A stretch of DNA of 39,710 nt from UBA2942 sp045127535 (GCA_045127535.1 JBGVQN010000022.1:1-39710), one strand, 5' to 3'; counted from the first letter of the stretch, positions 1 to 8,978 are shown. Translations and numbers: made by a program. Notes: generated by a model from the sequence alone, not told the origin.

Positions 1-92
1 GATACGCATATCCCATAACAGGCCATTTGGCAGGTCTGGACGGAGCGATCCGAGGTGACAGGAAGAAACTTTTAGCAATGGCGGGATATTAA
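1..92 (+). CDS. C-terminal end of an unidentified protein (partial)
   Basis: The third frame is open from the window edge for 29 codons and ends at TAA 90-92; the other two + frames stop earlier (18 and 57). The tail reads TGHLAGLDGAIRGDRKK and ends in AMAGY. The visible piece is too short to name a family. It lies upstream of purA in the same direction, but a good promoter between them suggests purA is transcribed separately. It could be a chance open frame. Confidence 0.4.
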   Translation, partial: YAYPITGHLAGLDGAIRGDRKKLLAMAGY

Positions 93-167
93 GGCATACT
101 GTATACAAAGAAAGGTTGCCAACGATTACTTGACAGAGACGGAAAGGAAGGAAATACGAAAAATATG

Positions 168-196
168 TTGATTTTCCAGTGTAATTCATATATACT
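168..196 (+). promoter_or_regulatory. Predicted sigma-A promoter of purA
   Basis: TTGATT at 168-173 and TATACT at 191-196 are separated by 17 bp, about 108 bp upstream of the purA start. No PurR-like or purine riboswitch sequence was recognised in the leader. Confidence 0.6.
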
Positions 197-303
197 GAAT
201 GTTGTGTTCAAAGTCGGACAGACTGCAGGAATAAGGCAGCCTGGTGTTGAATGCAAGTTTTGCTGACTTTATAGGAGCCACAGAGTACAGGAGGATATCA
301 ATT

Positions 304-1581
304 ATGGTAAGAGCAATTGTCGGAGCCAATTGGGGTGACGAGGGAAAAGGAAAAATCACAGATGTACTGGCGCAGGATTCAGACATTATTGTTCGTTTCC
401 AGGGCGGAGCCAATGCTGGACATACCATTATCAATCAGTACGGACGTTTTGCGCTGCATCTGCTTCCGTCTGGTATTTTTTATGATCATACAACATGTAT
501 CATCGGTAACGGTGTAGCATTAAATATTCCTTATTTTATTGAGGAACTGAATTCTGTGATCGAAGCCGGAGCACCTAAGCCAAAAATCCTGGTGTCCAAT
601 CGTGCGCAGATTCTGATGCCATATCATATTTTGTTTGACGCATATGAAGAAGAGAGACTGGGTGGTAAGTCCTTTGGTTCTACCAAGTCCGGTATTGCTC
701 CATTTTATTCAGATAAATATGCTAAGATCGGTTTCCAGATTGGGGAGCTGTATGATGAGGAAGCGTTAAAGGAAAAGGTTTATCGTGTCATGGAGACCAA
801 GAATTGTCTGTTAGAGAACCTTTACCATAAGCCAGCCATCGACCCAGAGGAAATCTTTAACACATTATTAGAGTATAAGGCCATGATTATGCCTTATGTA
901 TGCGATACATCCAAGTATCTGTATGATGCCATTGCGGCAGGCAAGACCATTTTGTTAGAGGGACAGTTAGGTTCCATGAAGGATCCAGACCATGGTATTT
1001 ATCCAATGGTTACTTCTTCTTCTACTTTGGCTGCGTATGGAGCAATTGGTGCAGGAATTCCTCCTTATGAAATTAAGCAGATCACTACTGTAGTAAAGGC
1101 TTATTCTTCTGCAGTGGGCGCAGGCGCATTTGTCAGTGAGATCTTTGGTGATGAGGCTGAGGAGCTGAGAAAGCGCGGCGGTGACAAGGGTGAGTATGGT
1201 GCCACCACAGGACGTCCAAGACGTGTAGGCTGGATCGATCTGGTAGCTACCAGATATGGCTGCCGTATACAGGGTGCCACAGAAGTTGCATTGACTGTAC
1301 TGGATGCACTGGGTTACCTGGATGAGATCCCAGTATGTGTAGGATATGAGATCGATGGTGAAGTAACCAAAGACTTCCCAGTAACCTCTGTCTTAGAGAA
1401 GGCAAAGCCAGTATGGAAGAAGCTTCCAGGATGGAAATGCGATATCAGAGGCATTAAGAATTATGAAGAACTGCCTAAGGAGTGCAGAGACTATGTAGAG
1501 TTCATCGAGAAAGAAATCGGTGTGCCGATCAAGTATGTAAGCAACGGTCCTGGCAGAGATGAGATCATAACAAGAGCATAA
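304..1581 (+). CDS. purA: Adenylosuccinate synthetase PurA
   Basis: PurA joins IMP and aspartate using GTP, the first committed step from IMP to AMP, in the cytoplasm. The 425-residue product starts with the family signature: the GDEGKGK phosphate-binding loop at residues 11-17, including the catalytic Asp12, then GGANAGHT ending near His40. The GTP/IMP site motif GATTGRPRRVGW lies in the last third, and the length matches the family. The frame stays open upstream to 244, but AGGAGG at 290-295 places the start at ATG 304, which fits the conserved N-terminus. It appears monocistronic, with its own promoter and terminator. Confidence 0.97.
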   Translation: MVRAIVGANWGDEGKGKITDVLAQDSDIIVRFQGGANAGHTIINQYGRFALHLLPSGIFYDHTTCIIGNGVALNIPYFIEELNSVIEAGAPKPKILVSNRAQILMPYHILFDAYEEERLGGKSFGSTKSGIAPFYSDKYAKIGFQIGELYDEEALKEKVYRVMETKNCLLENLYHKPAIDPEEIFNTLLEYKAMIMPYVCDTSKYLYDAIAAGKTILLEGQLGSMKDPDHGIYPMVTSSSTLAAYGAIGAGIPPYEIKQITTVVKAYSSAVGAGAFVSEIFGDEAEELRKRGGDKGEYGATTGRPRRVGWIDLVATRYGCRIQGATEVALTVLDALGYLDEIPVCVGYEIDGEVTKDFPVTSVLEKAKPVWKKLPGWKCDIRGIKNYEELPKECRDYVEFIEKEIGVPIKYVSNGPGRDEIITRA

Positions 1582-1593
1582 TTAGGTGATATA

Positions 1594-1633
1594 AAATCCC
1601 CGGAAAGAAGATACAGGCTTTCCGGGGATTTTT
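1594..1633 (+). terminator. Rho-independent terminator after purA (possibly bidirectional)
   Basis: A perfect 14-bp stem (AAATCCCCGGAAAG paired with CTTTCCGGGGATTT) with a 10-nt loop is followed by T residues. The opposite strand also ends in a T-rich run, so it may terminate the convergent small membrane-protein gene. Confidence 0.85.
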
Positions 1634-1672
1634 CAGTGTGTAGTTTGCTGTCAGAATGTTTTTTGCAAAATA

Positions 1673-1945
1673 TCAGTCTTCAGAAAAATGTTCCTCATTT
1701 TCAAAAGGGTCTTCTCCAGAGCAGTCCTCATTCACAGAATCCTCTCCCAGATTAGCTTCTGTGTTCTTGATGCCCACAGAGATAAAGTGGATCACAATTG
1801 GTACAAGCATGGTGAGCGTCAGGGAAGTCATTAACAGTCCCTGGGCCAGTTCACTATGGAAGAAGGCCAGAACCAGGGTGGAAATATATAAAGCAGCCAG
1901 CAGGATGACACCACCCAGAGCCAGGATACGACGTGGATTTTTCAT
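1673..1945 (-). CDS. Small two-helix membrane protein with acidic tail
   Basis: The product has 90 residues. A basic start (MKNPRR) is followed by two hydrophobic stretches, about residues 8-30 and 37-60, and a strongly acidic C-terminal tail rich in Glu, Asp and Asn. This suggests an inner-membrane protein with both ends in the cytoplasm. An upstream TTG is in frame, but GGAGG 6 nt before the ATG at 1945 decides the start. It is convergent with purA and lies downstream of the degV-like gene on the same strand. I do not recognise a family, so no function is proposed. Confidence 0.75.
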   Translation of the reverse strand: MKNPRRILALGGVILLAALYISTLVLAFFHSELAQGLLMTSLTLTMLVPIVIHFISVGIKNTEANLGEDSVNEDCSGEDPFENEEHFSED

Positions 1946-2030
1946 GGGTACCTCCAATCTGCACTGTACGCAGCAAATGCGCCAGATGCATTTTTAAATC
2001 ATTTAGGAAAGTGACAGACAGGATAGGAAA

Positions 2031-2903
2031 TTAACGCTCCTGTCCCAGGTAAAACAGTGCTACACATCCGGTACCAGTATGGGAGCCGATGGTAGGGCAG
2101 ATGTCGGTAATGACAATATGATCATAACCATACATTGCTGTGATCTGGTCGGCCAGGAATTTGGCATCCTCATAGCAGTTGGATTGGGAGATATAGATAA
2201 TATCCTGGCAGTCTTCATAGCCTTTGATATTTTCTCCCATCTTCTTAGCCATGGTAAGAAGTACTTTCTGGCGGTTGCGGATTTTGCCAATGTTGACCAG
2301 ATGTCCTGCATTGTCTACATGAAGGATTGGTTTGATCTTTAAAGCAGATCCTAATATGGCAGTGGTTTTGGAAAGACGGCCGCCCCGGTACAGATGAAAC
2401 AGGTCATCTACCGTAAAAGAGTGGACAAAGTGAAGCAGGTTATCCTGGAGCCAGGTGGTTATTTCATCTAAGGATTTCCCCTCCTGCTGCATACGGACAG
2501 CATGATAAACCATAAGTCCCTGACCTGAAGAAGCAGCCAGGGAATCAATCACATTGATCTTAGCTTCAGGATGTGATTCCATAACTGTTTGGGCAGCAAT
2601 CATGGCATTCTGGCAGCTGCTGCTTAACCCGGAGGAAAATGCAATGTGCAGAATATCATAACCGGCTTCTACGGCAGCAGTCATTTTTTCAGCTACAGAT
2701 TCCGGATTGGATGCACTGGTAGTTGGCATAATGCCAGATTTCATTTTTTCATAAAATACGGATGGAGTTAAGAAAGGCACATCCTGCCCGTATGTAACTC
2801 CGTCAATGATGTAAAATAAAGGATGTACCAGAATGTTATGTTCAGTCAGAAAGCTTTCCGGCAGGTCGGCAGTTGACTCAGTAGAAATGATAAATGGTTT
2901 CAT
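2031..2903 (-). CDS. DegV family fatty-acid-binding protein
   Basis: DegV/FakB proteins bind a fatty acid and can present it to a fatty-acid kinase. The 290-residue product has the typical opening (FIISTESTADLP), the TSASNPES segment, the IAFSSGLSSS lipid-contact motif and the GGRLSKT motif; the length is usual. GGGAGGATCT immediately before ATG 2903 fixes the start, although the frame extends upstream. No FakA kinase gene is visible here, so a role in phospholipid synthesis is an inference from the family. The gene has its own promoter. Confidence 0.93.
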   Translation of the reverse strand: MKPFIISTESTADLPESFLTEHNILVHPLFYIIDGVTYGQDVPFLTPSVFYEKMKSGIMPTTSASNPESVAEKMTAAVEAGYDILHIAFSSGLSSSCQNAMIAAQTVMESHPEAKINVIDSLAASSGQGLMVYHAVRMQQEGKSLDEITTWLQDNLLHFVHSFTVDDLFHLYRGGRLSKTTAILGSALKIKPILHVDNAGHLVNIGKIRNRQKVLLTMAKKMGENIKGYEDCQDIIYISQSNCYEDAKFLADQITAMYGYDHIVITDICPTIGSHTGTGCVALFYLGQER

Positions 2904-2947
2904 AGATCCTCCCAAAATACAGGTAATGACCTGCAAAATATAACAGT

Positions 2948-2976
2948 ATTATAGTATTTTTGGCTGATTCATGCAA
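2948..2976 (-). promoter_or_regulatory. Predicted promoter of the degV-like gene
   Basis: Read on the minus strand, TTGCAT (2976-2971) and TATAAT (2953-2948) are spaced by 17 bp, 45 bp upstream of the start codon. Confidence 0.65.
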
Positions 2977-3044
2977 CAGTATCTTTTTCAGCTGACGGAT
3001 CAATTGCTGCTGTAGGGGAAAAGAAAAGAGAATTTTGAAAAAGA

Positions 3045-3072
3045 TTGCAAATATGACTGCGATTGGTATAAT
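3045..3072 (+). promoter_or_regulatory. Predicted promoter of the small membrane-protein gene
   Basis: TTGCAA at 3045-3050 and TATAAT at 3067-3072 are spaced by 16 bp, 40 bp before the start at 3113. Confidence 0.55.
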
Positions 3073-3112
3073 AATAATACAAACGTACAGACGATACATG
3101 CAGGAGGTTGTA

Positions 3113-3322
3113 ATGAAAAGAAAAGGAGAGCAGTTCAATGAGATCATTCTGGAAGGAGCTTCTATTCCGCTGCTGATTATCATGTATGGAATACCAGCAG
3201 TCCTGATCATTCTTTTTGCAATACTGATTACCATGGGCATCAGACTGTTTCTGAGACAGTACAGAGGATACAAGGCAGCTCAGAAAGAGAAAGAAGAAGA
3301 TACCCCCAAGCAGTCCTGCTGA
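3113..3322 (+). CDS. Small single-pass membrane protein
   Basis: The product has 69 residues: a charged N-terminus (MKRKGEQFNE), a hydrophobic region at about residues 17-44 with Ile/Leu-rich runs, and a basic then acidic C-terminus ending in Ser-Cys. GCAGGAGG 6-9 nt upstream fixes ATG 3113; an upstream in-frame ATG at 3035 has no ribosome site and overlaps the promoter. It sits alone between divergent degV and convergent aroC. I do not recognise a family. Confidence 0.65.
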   Translation: MKRKGEQFNEIILEGASIPLLIIMYGIPAVLIILFAILITMGIRLFLRQYRGYKAAQKEKEEDTPKQSC

Positions 3323-3372
3323 TATCCATCACATATGACGGATACAGGCAGAACAGATGCGGGGGAAAAGAA

Positions 3373-4467
3373 TTAGCGCTTATAAAAGCTGCATACAGAA
3401 TCTAATCGGCTGCTCATATTCATTAACAGGGCATCTGCAATGGTCATGGCAGTCATGGCTTCTACTACTACTACGGCTCTGGGGACGATAATGGGATCGT
3501 GACGTCCCTTAATCTGAATGTCGATTTCTTCACCGGAAGTATTGACTGTCTGCTGGGTAGCAGCGATGGAAGGGGTAGGCTTAATGGCCGCACGTAAGAT
3601 CAGTGGACTGCCGTCACTGATACCGCCTAAAATACCGCCGGCATGGTTGGTTTTTTTGGAAACGGCCCCGTCCTGAATACAGAATGCATCGTTATTGGTA
3701 CTGCCAAATGCTTTGGCAGCAGCAAAACCGTCACCAATTTCAAAACCCTTTACAGCACCGATGGAGCAGATGGCTTTGGCTAAGTTGGCATCTAACTTGT
3801 CAAATACCGGATCGCCTAAGCCTGCAGGAAGGCCGGTTACCATACATTCAATGATACCGCCTACAGAGTCCTGCTCTCGGATTTTTTCCTGTACAAGCTC
3901 AGCTACTTTTTGTGCAGCAGCGGCATCGGCCATACGGAAGGGGGTCCGTTCGATTTCTTCCGGGCAGAAGTGTGCAGCTGCAATGCCCCCGATCTCTGTG
4001 GCATAAGCTGTTACCTGAATGCCCAGTGTGGAAAGAAGCTTCATGGCGATGGCACCTGCTGCTACCCTGCCAATGGTTTCCCGGGCAGAAGAACGGCCGC
4101 CGCCAGTGTAATCCCGGAAACCGTATTTGGCATTAAAGGTAAAATCTGCATGGCCTGGTCTGTAATAAGAGGCGATTTCTGAATAGTCTCCCGAGCGCTG
4201 GTTGGTGTTGCGTACCTCCATGGCAATAGGAGTACCGGTGGTTTTGCCTTCAAAAACACCGGAAAGAATGGATACGGTATCGCTTTCTTTGCGGCTGGTG
4301 GTAAATTTGCTTTGTCCGGGCTTGCGCCGGTCTAAATGCGCCTGGATATCAGCTTCCGTTAAAGGAAGACCTGCCGGGCAGCCGTCTACTACGACTCCGA
4401 TTCCGGGGCCGTGGGATTCACCCCATGTGGTCATACGAAAAATGGTACCAAAAGTTGAACCTGACAT
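3373..4467 (-). CDS. aroC: Chorismate synthase AroC
   Basis: AroC converts 5-enolpyruvylshikimate-3-phosphate to chorismate with reduced FMN, the last shikimate-pathway step. The 364-residue product begins MSGSTFGTIFRMTTWGESHG, containing the first family signature with the catalytic His. GGGRSSARET and the later GGISDGSPL and KPTPS motifs are also present. GGAG 7 nt before ATG 4467 marks the start; 15 further in-frame codons upstream lack a family match. No other aromatic-pathway gene is adjacent, so it looks like a single-gene unit. Confidence 0.97.
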   Translation of the reverse strand: MSGSTFGTIFRMTTWGESHGPGIGVVVDGCPAGLPLTEADIQAHLDRRKPGQSKFTTSRKESDTVSILSGVFEGKTTGTPIAMEVRNTNQRSGDYSEIASYYRPGHADFTFNAKYGFRDYTGGGRSSARETIGRVAAGAIAMKLLSTLGIQVTAYATEIGGIAAAHFCPEEIERTPFRMADAAAAQKVAELVQEKIREQDSVGGIIECMVTGLPAGLGDPVFDKLDANLAKAICSIGAVKGFEIGDGFAAAKAFGSTNNDAFCIQDGAVSKKTNHAGGILGGISDGSPLILRAAIKPTPSIAATQQTVNTSGEEIDIQIKGRHDPIIVPRAVVVVEAMTAMTIADALLMNMSSRLDSVCSFYKR

Positions 4468-4547
4468 AATATACTCCAATCTGTTGTAAAAATAAATAAA
4501 AAAGATTTGCAAAATCTGAATGACAGTCTGAAAATCCTGTTGGGTGT

Positions 4548-4576
4548 ATTATAGCGGACTTTTGAAAAAAAAACAA
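4548..4576 (-). promoter_or_regulatory. Predicted promoter of aroC
   Basis: On the minus strand, TTGTTT (4576-4571) and TATAAT (4553-4548) are separated by 17 bp, about 80 bp upstream of the aroC start. Confidence 0.6.
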
Positions 4577-4662
4577 ATCATTTATGCCATGGATGAAAAT
4601 GTCATGAAATTTGGTGGTTTTACCGTAAAATTTATGTTTTTTTTACAATTTTTATAAATGGG

Positions 4663-4691
4663 TTGAATCTTAGCAGATTTGATAGTATACT
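4663..4691 (+). promoter_or_regulatory. Predicted promoter of the sugar-phosphate transferase gene
   Basis: TTGAAT at 4663-4668 and TATACT at 4686-4691 are separated by 17 bp. An A/T-rich tract with T-runs lies just upstream. The start codon is 76 bp downstream. Confidence 0.65.
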
Positions 4692-4766
4692 TTATAAGAA
4701 TAATTCTGCGAATGATTTTACAGAATGGATTGAAACACCGGAAAAACGGTGGAAAGGGAGGATAAA

Positions 4767-6182
4767 ATGGTACAGAGGAAGGAAAAGTATGTGACGCTGG
4801 CTGTATGTCTTACAGACTTATGCAGTCTTCTGCTCAGTTATTTCCTGGGATCCTACATTGGTCTGATGATGGTAGACAAGTTGTGGAGCTATACCTATAA
4901 GAACCTGGTCATCAATCTGGGTTTTTTACTGGTTACTTTCATGATTATTTTCTTTGTATTTAATTTAAATACATATTTTTTAAAACGTTCTGCTATAGAG
5001 GAGTTTTTTAATATCCTGAAATACGACAGTGTACTGGCAGTGGTTCTCACTTTTGTGTTATATCTGACGAAGAACTCTTCTCAGTTTTCCAGAAGCGTAT
5101 TTGTGGTAACTCTGGTTCTGAATGTAGTGATTGGATTTGTTTTGCGTCTGTGGGTAAAAAAGTATCTGCGCAGTTATTATGCCAACCACAGAAGCAGTGT
5201 GATGCTGATCACCACCCATGACAGGGCAAAGGACGTGATCACCAGATTTAATTCCAAAAATAACTGGGATAACGAAATCAAATGTGTGACGATTATTGAT
5301 GACAGCCGTCAGGGTGAATCCATTGAAGGGGTTCCCATTGTAGCCAGTTATGAGGACATGTTTGATTATGCAAAGCAGGCTCATATAGATGAGGTACTGT
5401 TCCACATTTCTTATCGTACAGGCCATTCTCTGAAGCCGTATATTGAGCAGTTCGAGAAAATGGGTGTTACAGTGCATGTAAATGTAAGCCTGGCTGACGG
5501 ATTTGAGGAATTTAACCAGAATGTGGAGATGGTAGGAGGATATCCGGTGGTTTCCTTTACCACTGCTGTATTTGACAGCGAGAAGATGATTGTGAAGCGT
5601 ATGATAGATATCATCGGTGGTTTGTTTGGCTGTGTGGCTGCTGCCATTTTGCTGTTGATTTTTGGACCGCTCATTAAGCTGGAATCTCCGGGACCAATTC
5701 TTTTTAAGCAGAAAAGAGTGGGGCGCAATGGTAAAATTTTCAGTATCTACAAGATGCGTTCTATGTATATAGATGCAGAAGAGCGTAAGAAAGAGCTGAT
5801 GGATCAGAATGAAATGAAAGGTCTTATGTTTAAAATGACAGATGACCCTCGTATTACCAAGATCGGTAAATTCATTCGTGCTACCAGTATTGATGAGTTC
5901 CCGCAGTTCTTAAATGTCTTAAAGGGTGATATGAGTCTGGTAGGAACCAGACCACCGACAGTAGACGAGTTTAACCAGTATGAAATTTATCATAAGCGTC
6001 GTCTGATGATGAAGCCTGGTATTACAGGTATGTGGCAGGTAAGCGGCCGCAGCGATATTGAAGATTTCGAAGAAGTAGTTCGGCTGGATTTACAGTATAT
6101 TGATAACTGGTCTCTGGCTTTGGATTTTAAGATTTTATTTAAAACCTTTGTAGTGGTTTTAGGAAAAGTAGGATCAAAATAA
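4767..6182 (+). CDS. Polyprenyl-phosphate sugar-1-phosphate transferase (WcaJ/CpsE type)
   Basis: This family transfers a sugar-1-phosphate from a nucleotide sugar to undecaprenyl phosphate, starting a surface-polymer repeat unit at the membrane. The 471-residue product has four N-terminal membrane helices (to about residue 140), a nucleotide-binding-like middle domain, and a final hydrophobic segment leading into the catalytic domain. That domain shows LESPGPILFKQKRVG, YKMRSM, TSIDEFPQFLNVLKGDMSLV and the GTRPP motif, then KPGITGMWQVSGRS near the end. AAGGGAGG before ATG 4767 fixes the start. It opens the polymer locus. The exact sugar (glucose, galactose or an acetamido sugar) cannot be read from sequence. 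Confidence 0.94.
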   Translation: MVQRKEKYVTLAVCLTDLCSLLLSYFLGSYIGLMMVDKLWSYTYKNLVINLGFLLVTFMIIFFVFNLNTYFLKRSAIEEFFNILKYDSVLAVVLTFVLYLTKNSSQFSRSVFVVTLVLNVVIGFVLRLWVKKYLRSYYANHRSSVMLITTHDRAKDVITRFNSKNNWDNEIKCVTIIDDSRQGESIEGVPIVASYEDMFDYAKQAHIDEVLFHISYRTGHSLKPYIEQFEKMGVTVHVNVSLADGFEEFNQNVEMVGGYPVVSFTTAVFDSEKMIVKRMIDIIGGLFGCVAAAILLLIFGPLIKLESPGPILFKQKRVGRNGKIFSIYKMRSMYIDAEERKKELMDQNEMKGLMFKMTDDPRITKIGKFIRATSIDEFPQFLNVLKGDMSLVGTRPPTVDEFNQYEIYHKRRLMMKPGITGMWQVSGRSDIEDFEEVVRLDLQYIDNWSLALDFKILFKTFVVVLGKVGSK

Positions 6183-6245
6183 AACATGACAAAAGAATCT
6201 CTTTGTGCGAAAGACAAATTCTGCAGAAGCAGAAATGGCGCAGGG

Positions 6246-6298
6246 GGATTTTTTATAATGCAGGAAATTCAAAATAATTTCCTGCATTATAAAAAACC
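6246..6298 (+). terminator. Long intergenic hairpin, probable bidirectional terminator
   Basis: Two arms of about 23 bp, left GG(A)TTTTTTATAATGCAGG onward and right ending in CCTGCATTATAAAAAACC, enclose a short CAAAAT loop at about 6270-6275. The T-run and A-run at the stem base allow termination on either strand. It lies between the sugar-phosphate transferase and the LCP gene. Confidence 0.65.
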
Positions 6299-6381
6299 TC
6301 TGGAAAGATCCTATGTTTGCTGGATTGCCAGAAGAAAATGAATACATAAAAGAAGACGGGCGGAAAGGAGAACAGTCATTT

Positions 6382-7593
6382 ATGAAAGAAAAGAAAAACA
6401 TAACGAAGAACAGATACAAAGAGACAGATGTAGATAAGCTGCCAGAAGATTTCGGAACACCTCTTTCAGAGAAGGAACGGCAGGAAATGTATACTGCTGC
6501 AAGAGCCAGACAAGGCAAGGCAAAACAGACGGTGTCCCAGAAAACAGTTTCCCAGACCAGGGCGGCAGCTTCCCAGAATGGGCCAGTATCTCCTGACAGC
6601 AATATGGGCGAAAAAAAGCAAAGAGGGAAGAAGGTCCCCAAAAAGAAGAAAAAGCATTTTTTCCGCAGATTGATTGTAAATTTATGTATTCTGGTATTGA
6701 TCCTTGGAACTATAGCATATGGTGTAGTGCGTTATTATGTAGCCAAAATGGATTATCAGCCTTATTCTACTGATTATGTCAGAGGCAGTGATGTGTATGA
6801 GGAAAAGGGAGTAACCAATATTCTGCTGATTGGTACGGATGAACGCCATACAGGAGATACAGAACGCTCGGATACCATGATCCTATTGTCCATAAATCCC
6901 AAAAGCAGGAAAATGATCATGACCTCCATTCTACGGGACAGCTATGTGGAAATCCCAGGTTATGGAAAATCCAGGATCAATGGGGCCTACCAGTTTGGTG
7001 GGGCGGCTCTTCTGATCCAGACCATTGAGCAGAATTTTAAGATCGGCATTGACTATTATGCGAAAGTGGATTTTTACAGTTTTGTGGATATTGTAGATGC
7101 AGTTGGCGGGGTTATGATTGATGTGGATGAAGGAGAAAGAAACTATGTCAACGGTTATCTAAATGAGATCAATGCTCTTTTGGGCGCACCGGAAGGAGAT
7201 GGGTATCTCACAAGTACTGGCGTCCAGTTGTTAAATGGCAAACAGGCATTGAGCTATGCCAGAATCCGTTATATTGGCACAGATTTCCAGCGCACGCAAA
7301 GACAAAGAGAAATTCTTCAGGGTGTCATTGCAAATGCAAAGACGTCTGGTCCAAACGCAATGTTGTCTTTGTTGGATACAGTGCTGCCCCAGATCGTAAC
7401 AGACATTCCAGAGCATAACATGACCATGCTCATATTAAAATGCGTCTTTTATCTGGGATATGATATAGAAGAAAACCGGGTACCTATGGATGGAACCTGG
7501 TGGAATGAAGATGTAAACGGCCAGGAAGTACTGGGCATTGATTTTGAAGCAAATATTCAGGGAATGCGGCAGATCATTTATGGTCAGGAATAG
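6382..7593 (+). CDS. LCP (LytR-Cps2A-Psr) family phosphotransferase, first copy
   Basis: LCP proteins attach undecaprenyl-linked glycopolymers such as teichoic acids or capsule to peptidoglycan on the outer face of the membrane. The 403-residue product has a very basic cytoplasmic N-terminus of about 95 residues (Lys/Arg clusters), one membrane helix, and an LCP domain. The domain shows NILLIGTDERHTGDTERSD, SILRDSYVEIPGYGKSRIN and ARIRYIGTDFQRTQRQREI, including the Arg/Asp residues that bind pyrophosphate in this family. AAAGGAG at about 6364-6370 supports ATG 6382 over the upstream in-frame ATG at 6313. It is 13 bp from the zinc-ribbon gene and probably co-transcribed with it. Confidence 0.93.
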   Translation: MKEKKNITKNRYKETDVDKLPEDFGTPLSEKERQEMYTAARARQGKAKQTVSQKTVSQTRAAASQNGPVSPDSNMGEKKQRGKKVPKKKKKHFFRRLIVNLCILVLILGTIAYGVVRYYVAKMDYQPYSTDYVRGSDVYEEKGVTNILLIGTDERHTGDTERSDTMILLSINPKSRKMIMTSILRDSYVEIPGYGKSRINGAYQFGGAALLIQTIEQNFKIGIDYYAKVDFYSFVDIVDAVGGVMIDVDEGERNYVNGYLNEINALLGAPEGDGYLTSTGVQLLNGKQALSYARIRYIGTDFQRTQRQREILQGVIANAKTSGPNAMLSLLDTVLPQIVTDIPEHNMTMLILKCVFYLGYDIEENRVPMDGTWWNEDVNGQEVLGIDFEANIQGMRQIIYGQE

Positions 7594-7606
7594 GAGGTAG
7601 TATATT

Positions 7607-7852
7607 ATGATGTATGTATTTATCTGCACCGACTGCGGGCAGGTTCGTATGGTAAGCGGAAGCAGGCAGGCCAGATGCCCCAAATGTCAGGCATTTATGG
7701 CAGCCTGTGAAAAGGACTTTGTAGAGTGGACTGATATGAGCCAGGGAATGCGGGAGGACTACATCCGGGAATATCAGAAAAGAGCACAGACAGAGGAACT
7801 GATCAGGTACCGCCCCATGCCAAAATACGACAGAATAGAGCGGGGATATTGA
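7607..7852 (+). CDS. Small zinc-ribbon protein
   Basis: The product has 81 residues. An N-terminal zinc ribbon (CTDCGQ, then CPKC about 17 residues later) is followed by a charged helical tail ending in ERGY. AGGAGG lies 8-11 nt before the ATG at 7607; the next codon is also ATG. It starts 13 bp after the first LCP gene, so the two are probably one transcript. Zinc ribbons of this size bind nucleic acid or proteins; nothing here says which, and I do not recognise a named family. Confidence 0.75.
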   Translation: MMYVFICTDCGQVRMVSGSRQARCPKCQAFMAACEKDFVEWTDMSQGMREDYIREYQKRAQTEELIRYRPMPKYDRIERGY

Positions 7853-7911
7853 TCTGACACCCATCATATACTATTTAAAATGATGAAAAAATATTAAAGT
7901 AAAAAAAAGAA

Positions 7912-7940
7912 TTGAAAAGCTGTGGCAAATCAGATATAAT
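7912..7940 (+). promoter_or_regulatory. Predicted strong promoter of the nucleotidyltransferase gene
   Basis: TTGAAA at 7912-7917 and TATAAT at 7935-7940 are spaced by exactly 17 bp. The transcript would have a leader of roughly 95 nt before ATG 8040. Confidence 0.7.
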
Positions 7941-8039
7941 AGCATGGAATAGCGGTAAGTTCAAATCGTTATTGCTGAAAAATATGTCCTGTAAAGGATC
8001 ACTTTTGCACAGTGCAAATAATTAATGTGGGGGATTATT

Positions 8040-8957
8040 ATGAAAAATACAACACTGGTCATTATGGCCGCAGGATTAGGAAGCCGCTTTGGCGGAGGAA
8101 TCAAGCAGTTGGCACCGGTAGGTCCAAATGGTGAAATCATTATGGATTATTCCATCCATGACGCATTAGAAGCTGGATTTAATAAGATCGTATTTATTAT
8201 CCGTAAGGATTTAGAGGAGACCTTTCAGGAGGTCATTGGAAACCGAATCGCAAAGGTAGCAGATGTAGCTTATGCATTCCAGGAATTGGATGATCTGCCA
8301 GAAGGCTTTTCCAGACCAGAAGAACGTACCAAGCCATGGGGAACCGGCCAGGCTGTACTGTCCTGTAAGGATATTGTAAAGGAGCCATTTGTGGTGATCA
8401 ATGCAGATGATTACTATGGCAAGGAAGCCTTTGTAAAGGTACATGACTACCTGGTAAATGCAGATGAGTCTGGAGATAAGTTTGATTTCTGTATGGCAGG
8501 ATTTATTCTGGAAAACACCTTAAGTGAGAATGGTACCGTATCCAGAGGTGTCTGTGTAGTAGACGAAAAGGATACTTTGACTGATGTCATTGAGACTCAT
8601 GAAATTGGCCGTCAGGCAGATGGCACAGTAACCTGTATCCGTAACGGTGAGACTGTTGTCTTAGATCCAAAGAGCCATGTATCCATGAATATGTGGGGAC
8701 TTACACCTGGATTTTTCAATGTATTAGAAGAAAAGTTCAAGGACTTTTTAAGCAAGGTTCCGGAAGGCAATATTAAGCAGGAGTATCTGCTTCCGGATAT
8801 CATTGACCAGATGTTAAAGGGTGGACAGGCCGATGTGACAGTATTGGAAAGTACTGATAAGTGGTTTGGTGTTACATATGCAGAAGATAAGGCGACTGTA
8901 ATGGAAGCATTTGCGAAACTGATTGCAGAGGGTGTATACAAGAGTCCACTGTTTTAA
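8040..8957 (+). CDS. Sugar-phosphate nucleotidyltransferase family protein
   Basis: The family makes NDP-sugars or related activated precursors from a phosphate ester and an NTP. The 305-residue product has the N-terminal nucleotide-binding signature AAGLGSRFGGGIKQL, then EPFVVINADDYYG with the metal-binding Asp, and a substrate-site region around VSMNMWGLTPGFF. The frame runs upstream to 8025, but GGGGGA before ATG 8040 and the MKNTTLVIMAAG start favour 8040. It lies inside the surface-polymer locus with its own promoter, so it probably supplies an activated precursor. The identity of the NTP and sugar is not determinable here. Confidence 0.85.
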   Translation: MKNTTLVIMAAGLGSRFGGGIKQLAPVGPNGEIIMDYSIHDALEAGFNKIVFIIRKDLEETFQEVIGNRIAKVADVAYAFQELDDLPEGFSRPEERTKPWGTGQAVLSCKDIVKEPFVVINADDYYGKEAFVKVHDYLVNADESGDKFDFCMAGFILENTLSENGTVSRGVCVVDEKDTLTDVIETHEIGRQADGTVTCIRNGETVVLDPKSHVSMNMWGLTPGFFNVLEEKFKDFLSKVPEGNIKQEYLLPDIIDQMLKGGQADVTVLESTDKWFGVTYAEDKATVMEAFAKLIAEGVYKSPLF

Positions 8958-8962
8958 GCAAA

Positions 8963-8978
8963 AGGGAGATTCCTCCCT
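8963..8978 (+). terminator. Weak hairpin after the nucleotidyltransferase gene
   Basis: AGGGAG-ATTC-CTCCCT forms a 6-bp stem 6 bp after the stop codon. No T-run follows, so termination here would be partial at best. Confidence 0.3.
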
